The notes under the pieces were generated by a model that did no database searches, was not told where the DNA came from, and was given only the letters and a program-made list of their open reading frames with translations. A stretch of 64,000 bases of DNA from Trichlorobacter thiogenes (lineage in GTDB: Bacteria; Desulfobacterota; Desulfuromonadia; Geobacterales; Pseudopelobacteraceae). Positions 27,086 to 35,378 of this stretch are shown one piece after another. Position 1 is the stretch's first letter. Each line of letters begins with the position of its first letter. The stretch covers positions 62,001 to 126,000 of the forward strand of contig NZ_FUWR01000005.1 in assembly GCF_900167465.1 (NCBI RefSeq), given 5' to 3'. Made by a program: the position numbers and the translations under genes.

Positions 27086-28593
27086 CAGACTTCTCCCTGT
27101 TTCAGCGGAATGGCAAGGGTTATGACGGCACCACCATCCTGGTTTTCAGCCGTAACCGTGCCATTAAAGCGCTGTTCAATAATCTGCCGCACCACAAACA
27201 ACCCCAGACCAACCCCCTGCGTACGAAACTTGCTGGTGACGTAGGGATCAAAGAGAGAGCCCAGCAGCTGCTGCGGAATACCGCCACCCGTATCAGCCAC
27301 GACAATACATAAAACGTCCGGGGTTTGCCTGGCAATAGTTACCGTAATACGTCCAGTAGCAGCCTGACTGGCCACAATGGCATCACGGGCATTCGTAAAA
27401 ACATTCAATACGCACTGTACCAGATCCTGCAGAGCCCCTTGAAGTTCCTGTTCCGAGATCAGGTTCAGCTCAAAACTGATCCCCGACTGCTGGTAGCTGT
27501 CCTGCACCATTGAGATAGAACGCTTCACGGCGTCTGAGGGCAAGACCGTTTCATCAGGAACCGCAGGCTTGCAGAGCAACTGGAAACCGGTAATCGAGCG
27601 GGACAGTTGCTTCAGATCCTGTATCACCAGATCTGCAGCGGCCATGGCATTTTCAGGGGCCAGTTCACCATTTGCCAGCAACCAGGCATTTTCCTGCACC
27701 CGCGCCCCGATGTTATTCAGCGGCTGTCGCCAGTGGTGGGCAATATTGACCAGCAGCTCACCCAGGGTCTGGTAGCGGGCCTGCTGCAGCAACAGGGCAT
27801 CCTTTTCACGGCTTTTGGCAACCTCTTCCTCAACTCGCGCCTCCAGGGTGCGATTCAACTCCAGCAGTTCCTGCTCAATCCGGCACAGCTCTGTCGAGGC
27901 ATAGTTGAGCGATGCCCCCAGGTCCTGCACCTCTGTCACACTACTCTCAACCGGCACGGTTGCACCTTTATGCTGTGGCAGCTCCCGGGCAAAACCGGAC
28001 AGCGTGCTGATGGATCGCAGGGGACGTCGCAGCAGCAGGACCACCAGACTGATACCGATCAAGCTCTCTACAAAGCTGAGAATAATACCGTGCCGCCAGA
28101 TCTGCTGTTGTAATTGAGTAATCTCCTCCAGGCTATAGGTAATCTGTAGCCACCCCAACATGCCGCCCGCCTGCACCGGCTGCCAAACCAGCAGGGTAGT
28201 ACCGGCCAACTGCGTCGCTTGCGTTGCGGTACCAGGCACCTGCAGCGCAGGTGGTCCATCAGCCAACTCTGCTGCAGAGGTATCAGTGGTGCGCTGAAAT
28301 ACCGTCAGCACCACTCCTCTGGCATCGGTGGCAACTACCTTACGCAACCCCGGCAGGCCGGTGGCATGACGAAGATACTGATCCAGTGCCGCATAATCCT
28401 CAAGGGCCAGGGGATGGGCACACCCCTCGGCAAGATTTTCAGACAACAGCATTGCCTGCTGAAGACGTGCGGCAAGCAGCTGATTTGACTGACTTGCAGC
28501 GGTCCAGAAGGACAGCCCCAGAGTCCCGATCACCATGGCCAGGGTAATCGCCAGCAACATGCGGGTATACAAACGCTGCGGCAGCAGTTGCAT
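27085..28593 (-). CDS. Membrane sensor histidine kinase paired with a PhnD-like protein
   Basis: This 502-residue kinase has a transmembrane helix at ~10-32, a periplasmic domain of ~130 residues, a second helix at ~167-188 and a coiled coil (~235-270). The dimerisation domain is of the NIAHHWRQPLN type with H286 as likely acceptor. HATPase_c follows (NVFTNARDAI, VADTGGGIP, GVGLGLFVVRQI). There is no receiver. It starts 4 nt after the PhnD-like gene and overlaps the free receiver gene, forming a binding protein-kinase-receiver trio. The ligand is likely sensed through the PhnD-like protein, which is inference. Confidence 0.92.
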   Translation of the reverse strand: MQLLPQRLYTRMLLAITLAMVIGTLGLSFWTAASQSNQLLAARLQQAMLLSENLAEGCAHPLALEDYAALDQYLRHATGLPGLRKVVATDARGVVLTVFQRTTDTSAAELADGPPALQVPGTATQATQLAGTTLLVWQPVQAGGMLGWLQITYSLEEITQLQQQIWRHGIILSFVESLIGISLVVLLLRRPLRSISTLSGFARELPQHKGATVPVESSVTEVQDLGASLNYASTELCRIEQELLELNRTLEARVEEEVAKSREKDALLLQQARYQTLGELLVNIAHHWRQPLNNIGARVQENAWLLANGELAPENAMAAADLVIQDLKQLSRSITGFQLLCKPAVPDETVLPSDAVKRSISMVQDSYQQSGISFELNLISEQELQGALQDLVQCVLNVFTNARDAIVASQAATGRITVTIARQTPDVLCIVVADTGGGIPQQLLGSLFDPYVTSKFRTQGVGLGLFVVRQIIEQRFNGTVTAENQDGGAVITLAIPLKQGEV

Positions 28594-28597
28594 CTGT

Positions 28598-29425
28598 TTA
28601 GATACCTTTGGTCATTGCTTCGTAATCCATTTTTTCCAGGGCCTTGTAATCACGATCATACTCCGCCACAACCGGCTTACCCAACTGTACCGGCTTAAGC
28701 AGGGGATTTGTTTCCGGCTTGCCGGCCATCCGCAGCACCGCATCAGCCACCGCCTGCTGAACCTGCCTTGATGTCCGGGGGTGCGCTGAGATCGGGTGTG
28801 GCGCTATCATGGGTGCTTTCATCAAGACACGCAATTTCGCCTTCACATCTTCCGGCTGAGCATCAAAATCAACGTTCAGCACTGTTCCGGCATCGGTTTT
28901 GCCCAACAAGACCATTTTATAGACATTACTGCTGGAGCCGACAAAAACCTCTTTCATGTTCAGCTTGATATTCTGTTGTGACAGGATCTGCCGCAATGAC
29001 AGACTGCAGACGTTACGACTACCGACATAGGCAATCTGCTTGTTATCCAGGTCTGGCAGTACCTTGATGGCTGAATCAGCTCTGGTAATCAACATACCGG
29101 CAAGAAGGTGACTGCCCCGCACCAGCGGCCGGTAATTCTGACTGCGATGCACCAGCATCAGCTGGTAGGGGGTGGAAAAGGCAAAATCTGGCACCCCCTG
29201 TTTAAATTCAGCCTCAAACTGGTTCATGGTCTCGTACAGCTTTAACTTAAACTTGACTCCAGTCTCCTGTTCCAGTTGATCCAGAAACGGTCGCCACGTC
29301 GTATGCATGGTCACCGGCGGCCGTTGCGGCAGCACGGCAAAAATATACGGTTTCTGTTCTGCCCCCTGGGCAGGCAGTCCCATGGCCAACATCAGCAGCA
29401 TCACCAACCCCGCAACTGTTTTCAT
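28598..29425 (-). CDS. Orphan PhnD-like periplasmic binding protein
   Basis: The 275-residue protein has a signal peptide (~1-21, PAQG|AEQ) and the PhnD/ABC phosphonate-binding fold pattern (FAVLPQRPPVTMHTTWRPFLDQLEQETGVKFKL, DFAFSTPYQLML, IAYVGSRNVCSLSLRQIL, GKTDAGTVLNVDFD). No permease or ATPase lies nearby. Its ATG overlaps the stop of the CheR-kinase gene by 4 nt, and a membrane kinase follows 4 nt later. PhnD-like proteins in two-component loci usually act as sensors, not transporters. The ligand is not deducible. Confidence 0.9.
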   Translation of the reverse strand: MKTVAGLVMLLMLAMGLPAQGAEQKPYIFAVLPQRPPVTMHTTWRPFLDQLEQETGVKFKLKLYETMNQFEAEFKQGVPDFAFSTPYQLMLVHRSQNYRPLVRGSHLLAGMLITRADSAIKVLPDLDNKQIAYVGSRNVCSLSLRQILSQQNIKLNMKEVFVGSSSNVYKMVLLGKTDAGTVLNVDFDAQPEDVKAKLRVLMKAPMIAPHPISAHPRTSRQVQQAVADAVLRMAGKPETNPLLKPVQLGKPVVAEYDRDYKALEKMDYEAMTKGI

Positions 29426-32400
29426 GGCGTTTCCTCCTTTTGGCTGAAACCGCTACCATCCTGCCGCATCAAACGGCTCACCTCCGTCACTAACTCATCA
29501 ACATCAATCGGTTTCGCCACATAGCCGTCAAACCCATGCTCCAGCAACTTACCCCGGTCGCCGGTCAGGGCATGGGCGGTCAGGGCGATGATCGGCGTAT
29601 GACGATCACCACCTTTTTCTTGCGTCCTGATTGCCGATGTGGCTGCAACACCATCCATACCGGGCATCTGCACATCCATCAAAATCAGATCAAAATCCCC
29701 CTTAACCCAACCTTCAAGGGCTGCCTTGCCATCTTCCACTGCGGTCACCCGATGTCCGAGACGTTCAAGCAGCCGGGTGGCATAGAGCCGTCCCACCGGC
29801 TGATCCTCTGCCAGAAGCACCCGCAACGACTGTCCCTGCGTATGAACCGGTGCCTTTTCAGCCAGATTGTGGGGCATGATGGCCCCCAGCGGTACCTTCA
29901 TCGGCAGGGTAACCGTAAAGCAACTTCCGACACCGGGCGTGCTTTCAACCTCAATACTCCCCCCCATCAGCTCAGTCAGGCGCTGACAGATGGCTAACCC
30001 AAGGCCGGTGCCGCCATAGCGGCGGCTGATGGTTTCATCTGCCTGGGTAAACGGCGCAAAGATCCGGCTCAGGGTATCCGGCTCCATGCCGATGCCGGTA
30101 TCGGTCACACGAAAGCGGGCATGGAGCGGTTGCCCCGGCTGGGACAGCGCTTCTATCTGCAGCACAATCTGCCCCTGATCGGTAAACTTGACCGCGTTCC
30201 CCACCAGATTATGCAGGACCTGCTTCAGGCGTGAAGGCACACCGCGCATGGTGGCAGGCAGGTCCGGGGCCAGCTTGAGCTGCAGGCCCACCCCTTTACG
30301 CTGGGCAACCGGCTGGTGAATCCGCAGGATGTCATTGGCCAGTTCATCGGGATCAAAGTCTGCCTGTTCCATGCCAAATCCGCCAGACTCAATCCGGGTC
30401 AGATCCAGCAGGTCGTTGATGACCGACAACAGACTCTGGGCAGAATCATCCAGATGGCGCAGGTAGTCCAGCTGTTCATCCACCAGCGGGGTCATATGCA
30501 GCAGGTTGCTCATCCCCATAATACCGTTCAAGGGGGTACGCACCTCATGGCTGATGTTGGCCAGAAACTGGGTCTTGGCCCGGTTGGCAGATTCAGCGGC
30601 ATCCCTGGCCAGCCGGATCTCCTGCTCAACCTTTTTCTGTTCTGACAGATCGGTGACAAAGGCAAAGGATGATTTGACCGTGTCGTTTTCATCAAACAGG
30701 GTGGTGGCATGAAACATGACCGGCACCGGATCGCCGTTTTTGTGCTGCAGGTTCAGCTCAAAGTTACGGTGAAGCGTCCCTTCAACCCTACCCAGCTGGT
30801 ACAGGAAGGCAGGCCGTGATTCCTGAACGGCAAACTCAACCGGAGAACGACCCAGCATCTCTTCCGGGCTATAGCCCAGCATGGCAGACAAAGCCGGATT
30901 AACCTTGATGGTTAACCGGTCCGGCCCCAGTTGCCAGAATCCCTGAACAGAACTTTCAATAAAGGCACGCATATTGGCTTCGCTGGCCGACAGCTCCCGG
31001 GTCCGTTCCTGCACCTTCTGCTCAAGCTGGATGTTCATCTCTGCCACAGCAGCCTGGGCCTGCTTGACCGCACTGATATCGGTAAAGGTCAGCACCACAC
31101 CATCCACCGTGCCGTCTTCACCCTTGTAGGGCAGGATACGCTGCAGCACCCACTGATCAGGGCCGGACTGAATCTCCTGCTCCATCCGCAGGCCGGTCTC
31201 AAGCACCTGAATAAGGTTTCGCCTGAACTCCTGGGGCGAACTCAGTTCATAGGCAATATGATCGATGGGACGTCCCAGATCCTGGGGCAACAACTTCATA
31301 AACCCGCTGATGGCACTGGAAAACTTGCGGATACAGAGCTGTTGGTCCAGAAAAACAGTGCCCACTTCGGTGCTGGCCAGCAGGTTGTCATGGTCGCTAT
31401 TCAGACGCAGCAACTCCTCATTGCGCCGTTCCAGCTCACCATTAACGGCGTAGAGATCTTCGTTGACCGATTTCAGTTCTTCGTTGGTGCTCTGTAGTTC
31501 TTCGTTGGAGGAGATCAGCTCTTCATTGGCCAGATCCAGCTTCTCGTTACTGGCCTGCAGTTCTTCAATGGTTAACTGCAAGGAATGCCGGGTGGAGTGC
31601 AGCTCCTGCTCAAGGTCTGACAGGCGGTGGTGGGCAGCTGAATCAGCAGCATCATGGTGACAGCTGACACGATCAGATTCCTGGGTCGGCTGCCAGTCTG
31701 AAGGGGCCAGGGTGACATGAAAATGCATCTCATTGCTCCGGTCATCCCTCAGGCAGCTGACCGAGAGATCAACATAGCTGCAGCCGGTATCCTGCAGCAG
31801 TGGAATCCGGTCCACCACTGAATTTTCATGTTGCTGCTCCGCCCGCAACAGGGCGGTGGAGAGGGCAGGCCGCAGCTCATCACGCAGGCTGCCCAGAATA
31901 TCACCGCTTAAACGACCGGTCAGAGGGCGCAGATAGCGGGTCAGGTCGCCAAAGATATGCAGCACCTGGCGGTTGCTGTTTAAGAGCATACCGGGCGGGG
32001 CATACCGTTCCAGGATCAGGTCATAGTCATGCAGCAGGTGACGGTCCAGGGCGATGGCATTGCGCGGCCCCTGATGCAGCGAGGCGATTAAGGGATTACG
32101 GGCCATCCAGGGGATACCCGGCACGGTGATGCTGTCACGGGGGGTGGCCTGTTTCCGAAACAGCTTGATCCCGGCCTGTACGCTACTGAAGGCGTTGGGC
32201 AGATGACTGACCCCTTCGCTGGGACCCAGCAGCAGCAGGCCGCCAGGCACCAATGAAAACTGCAGGGCCGTCAACACCCGTTGCTGGGCATCGGGCTGCA
32301 GGTAGATCAGCATATTACGGCAGACCGCCAGATCAATCCGGGTAAAAGGAGGATCAGACAACAGGTTGTGGTGGGCAAAGACCAGCATACGCCGGATCTG

Positions 32401-33006
32401 GGGATCTATCCGGTAACAGCCTTCTTCTTCAGCACGGAAGTAACGTTCAAGAAACGGGGTTGGCATCCCTGCAATCAAATCTTCGCAATAGGCCCCCCGT
32501 GAAGCGATCTCCAGCGCACCTTTGTGGACATCAGTGGCAAACACCTTCAGATCACCGCTAAACCCAACCTCCTGGGCAATGCTGTGCAGCAGCACCGCCA
32601 GTGAATAGGCCTCTTCACCGGTTGCACAGCCGGCGGACCAGACCCGGAACCCATCGGATGCCGACCGTCCGCGCAACAGCTCCCGCAGCTGTTCTTCAAG
32701 CCCCCGAAAGACCTGGGGATCACGAAAAAACTCCGTCACGCCGATCAGCAGATCACGACCCAGCAGCTCAACCTCTTCCTGATCCGCTGACAACAGGGTG
32801 ACATAATCAGCCGGATCATCAAGCTGCAGCATCTCCATCCGGCGCGAAATCCGGCGCCCTACCGTACCGGAACGGTAACAGCCAAAATCTATACCCAGAA
32901 CGCGCCGAAGCAGATCGGTAACCGGCTGCCAGTCGGTTGTACTCTCATCACCGCTGTTATCCAGTAGTTCAGACTCTGGCAGCGCTTGGTTGTCACTATC
33001 ACTCAT
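29422..33006 (-). CDS. CheR methyltransferase-PAS-hybrid histidine kinase fusion
   Basis: This 1194-residue soluble protein begins with a CheR-type methyltransferase (~28-290; SAM loop SAGCATGEE at 124-132, then FATDVHKGALEIASRGAY, VCRNMLIYL). A linker and a long coiled coil (~460-545; repeated NEELxSSNEELQSTNEEL pattern) lead to two PAS domains (~550-660 and ~685-800). HisKA follows with H820 (NISHEVRTPLNG), then HATPase_c (GGTGLGLAI) and a C-terminal receiver (LLAEDQP, LMDVQMPGMDG, GYVAKPID). The architecture resembles CheB-CheR-PAS kinases but lacks CheB. It overlaps both neighbours by 4 nt. No chemoreceptor gene is in the window, so the methylation target is unknown. Confidence 0.92.
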   Translation of the reverse strand: MSDSDNQALPESELLDNSGDESTTDWQPVTDLLRRVLGIDFGCYRSGTVGRRISRRMEMLQLDDPADYVTLLSADQEEVELLGRDLLIGVTEFFRDPQVFRGLEEQLRELLRGRSASDGFRVWSAGCATGEEAYSLAVLLHSIAQEVGFSGDLKVFATDVHKGALEIASRGAYCEDLIAGMPTPFLERYFRAEEEGCYRIDPQIRRMLVFAHHNLLSDPPFTRIDLAVCRNMLIYLQPDAQQRVLTALQFSLVPGGLLLLGPSEGVSHLPNAFSSVQAGIKLFRKQATPRDSITVPGIPWMARNPLIASLHQGPRNAIALDRHLLHDYDLILERYAPPGMLLNSNRQVLHIFGDLTRYLRPLTGRLSGDILGSLRDELRPALSTALLRAEQQHENSVVDRIPLLQDTGCSYVDLSVSCLRDDRSNEMHFHVTLAPSDWQPTQESDRVSCHHDAADSAAHHRLSDLEQELHSTRHSLQLTIEELQASNEKLDLANEELISSNEELQSTNEELKSVNEDLYAVNGELERRNEELLRLNSDHDNLLASTEVGTVFLDQQLCIRKFSSAISGFMKLLPQDLGRPIDHIAYELSSPQEFRRNLIQVLETGLRMEQEIQSGPDQWVLQRILPYKGEDGTVDGVVLTFTDISAVKQAQAAVAEMNIQLEQKVQERTRELSASEANMRAFIESSVQGFWQLGPDRLTIKVNPALSAMLGYSPEEMLGRSPVEFAVQESRPAFLYQLGRVEGTLHRNFELNLQHKNGDPVPVMFHATTLFDENDTVKSSFAFVTDLSEQKKVEQEIRLARDAAESANRAKTQFLANISHEVRTPLNGIMGMSNLLHMTPLVDEQLDYLRHLDDSAQSLLSVINDLLDLTRIESGGFGMEQADFDPDELANDILRIHQPVAQRKGVGLQLKLAPDLPATMRGVPSRLKQVLHNLVGNAVKFTDQGQIVLQIEALSQPGQPLHARFRVTDTGIGMEPDTLSRIFAPFTQADETISRRYGGTGLGLAICQRLTELMGGSIEVESTPGVGSCFTVTLPMKVPLGAIMPHNLAEKAPVHTQGQSLRVLLAEDQPVGRLYATRLLERLGHRVTAVEDGKAALEGWVKGDFDLILMDVQMPGMDGVAATSAIRTQEKGGDRHTPIIALTAHALTGDRGKLLEHGFDGYVAKPIDVDELVTEVSRLMRQDGSGFSQKEETP

Positions 33007-35378
33007 ATATGAAACGTCCCTTTCATCGCAACGACTCGTGCCATTTCAGCCATCAGCTGGTCAATCTGGACCGGCTTGCTGATATAGCCATCAAAACCGC
33101 TTTTCAGCAACTTTTCCTTGTCCCCTGCCAGGGCATGGGCGGTCAGGGCGATAACCGGCAGATGCAGCCCGCTGGCCTGTTCAGTCTGACGCAGACGAGC
33201 CAGCACCTCTTCACCACCCATACCGGGCATCTGGATATCCAGCAGCATCAGGTCATACTGTTCCCGTCCCAGCAGATCAAGAGCCATCAGGCCATCGACC
33301 GCCGGTGTTATCCGATGTCCCTGCCGCTCCAGCAGCCGCTGCACAAAGGTACGGTTTACCTCCTGATCCTCAACCAGCAGAATCTGAAGCGGCTCAAGCT
33401 GCAGGATTGACACTGCCGGTTGAGTATCATCGGCAACCTGCTCACCTGCATAGCGCCCAAAAGGCAGTTCCACAATAAAACAGCTGCCCTGTCCCAGGCT
33501 GCTTTCAGCACGGATACTTCCCCCCATCAACTCAGACAGGCGTCTGCAGATCGCCAGCCCCAACCCACTGCCGCCATGATTCCTGGCGGTGGATGCATCA
33601 GCCTGGGTAAAGGGATTAAATATCTTCTGCAGGGTTTCCGGCGCCATACCGATACCGCTGTCACACACCTCAAACCGGAGCCGACTCCCCTGGGAAGAAT
33701 CATGCAGCCGATGAATCTGAACGCTGACCCCGCCACGGCTGGTAAACTTAATCGCGTTCCCCACCAGGTTGATCAAGACCTGTTTCAGACGCAGGGGGTC
33801 ACCCACCAGGGCCGGGGGCAGATCATCCGGCAGCTGCACCGTAAGGTCGATCCCTTTTTCTGCTGCAGGTTTCTCATACAGGGCAGCCACCTCACGCAGT
33901 AGCTTGGCCAGGCTGAACGGTGTCTGTTGAATGGCAAGGCTGCCGGCCTCTATCCTTGAAATATCAAGAATGTCGTTAATCAAGGTCAACAGATTACGGG
34001 CCGAGCCATCCAGCATATCCATATAACCGGCCTGTTCTTCAGTCAGGTTGGTGGTCCGTAGCAACTGACTCAAGCCCATGATGCCGTTCAAGGGGGTGCG
34101 CACCTCATGGCTCATATTGGCCAGAAATTCATTCTTGGCAACCGTAGCGGCCTGAGCTGCATCCCGCGTCCGCTGCAGTTCAAGGGCAGCCAGTTTTCTC
34201 TGGGTAATATCAAGATCAACACAGTACATCTCAAGCTCGCCATTGATATTACGCAGCATGGCGTGGCTTGAAAAAACATCCAGCAACTGACCTGACTTGT
34301 GCTGCAGCTGCAGCTCTCCGGCAGGGATCGGGATATCCTCATCAATCCACTGTTGCACCCCTTGAATAACCGCTTCCCGCATGAAAGAGGGGATGATCAG
34401 ATCTTCGAGCTGTCTGCCCAACGCCTCTTCGCTACTGTAGCCGTAAAACAGCTCACTGGCATGGTTCCAGAAAATGACCCGGCGCTGGCTGTCATATCCC
34501 TGCACCGGAAGATGGGGCACATTCTCCACCAGGGCGCGGAAGCGGTGTTCGCTTTCTCGCAGCACGGCATCCAGCCTTTTACGTTCGCTGATATCCCGCA
34601 CCACCGCCAGCAACCGTTGTCGGCCGTTGATCTCAGCGGCCCGCAGGCTGACCTCGACCCAGAAGGTCGTGTCATCAGGGCGCGCACAAAGCCATTCAAA
34701 CAGCTGCGGTTCACCCTCTAATGCTGCCAGTATATAACGCTGGGCCTGTTCAAAACTGAATGCAGAATGATCCGACGGAGAAAGCTGCGCCGGGTTAGCC
34801 CCGATCAGCTCCTCCCGTGGACGCCCAAAAAGTTCCAGCGCCTGCTTGTTACAGTCAATGATCATCCCCTGCTGGGCATCCATGATAAAGATCACGTCAT
34901 TGGTGGCATTAAAGATGGTCCGGTAGGCGTTCTCTGCCGCCTGCAGCGCCAGGGCATCTTCACGGGCAGCGGTAATATCCCGGGCTGTGCCATACAGCAG
35001 CAACTGATCTGGATCAGAGGGGTGCTGCACACATTTGTTGTGTTCGCGGATCCAGCGTACATGTTGATCTTTGCGGACAAGGCGGAACTCGGTACGGACC
35101 TCATCACCATCTGCCATTTTCAACAGCCCGGCTGCTATCCGCTCCCGATCATCGGGATGGACCAATGGCAACCAGCAGCCAAAGTCATACAGTTCCTGCT
35201 CGGAATAGCCGGTAATCCGCTCAAACTGTCCGCCGATCCACTGCACGCGATAGGCTCCGTTTGCGATACGACTGCAGACATGGCAGAAATCGGAGGTCAG
35301 CTCGGTAAAGGCATGATAGCGCTGTTCCGACTCAAGCAGTTGACGTTCAAGTTCTGCACGATGCTCAGCCGTTGTCAT
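33003..35378 (-). CDS. Soluble multi-PAS hybrid histidine kinase
   Basis: The 791-residue protein has no transmembrane segment. Three PAS domains fill residues ~1-400 (YHAFTELTSDFCHVC..., YRTIFNATNDVIFIMDAQQGMIID, FRALVENVPHLPVQGYDSQRRVIFWN). HisKA follows with H424 (NMSHEVRTPLNGIMG), HATPase_c ([27 protein letters not shown]) and a receiver with D in LLDIQMPGMGG and K in GYISKPVQ. A cytoplasmic signal such as redox state or a small molecule is likely. Its ends overlap the flanking kinase genes by 4 nt each, so translation is coupled. Confidence 0.92.
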   Translation of the reverse strand: MTTAEHRAELERQLLESEQRYHAFTELTSDFCHVCSRIANGAYRVQWIGGQFERITGYSEQELYDFGCWLPLVHPDDRERIAAGLLKMADGDEVRTEFRLVRKDQHVRWIREHNKCVQHPSDPDQLLLYGTARDITAAREDALALQAAENAYRTIFNATNDVIFIMDAQQGMIIDCNKQALELFGRPREELIGANPAQLSPSDHSAFSFEQAQRYILAALEGEPQLFEWLCARPDDTTFWVEVSLRAAEINGRQRLLAVVRDISERKRLDAVLRESEHRFRALVENVPHLPVQGYDSQRRVIFWNHASELFYGYSSEEALGRQLEDLIIPSFMREAVIQGVQQWIDEDIPIPAGELQLQHKSGQLLDVFSSHAMLRNINGELEMYCVDLDITQRKLAALELQRTRDAAQAATVAKNEFLANMSHEVRTPLNGIMGLSQLLRTTNLTEEQAGYMDMLDGSARNLLTLINDILDISRIEAGSLAIQQTPFSLAKLLREVAALYEKPAAEKGIDLTVQLPDDLPPALVGDPLRLKQVLINLVGNAIKFTSRGGVSVQIHRLHDSSQGSRLRFEVCDSGIGMAPETLQKIFNPFTQADASTARNHGGSGLGLAICRRLSELMGGSIRAESSLGQGSCFIVELPFGRYAGEQVADDTQPAVSILQLEPLQILLVEDQEVNRTFVQRLLERQGHRITPAVDGLMALDLLGREQYDLMLLDIQMPGMGGEEVLARLRQTEQASGLHLPVIALTAHALAGDKEKLLKSGFDGYISKPVQIDQLMAEMARVVAMKGTFHI

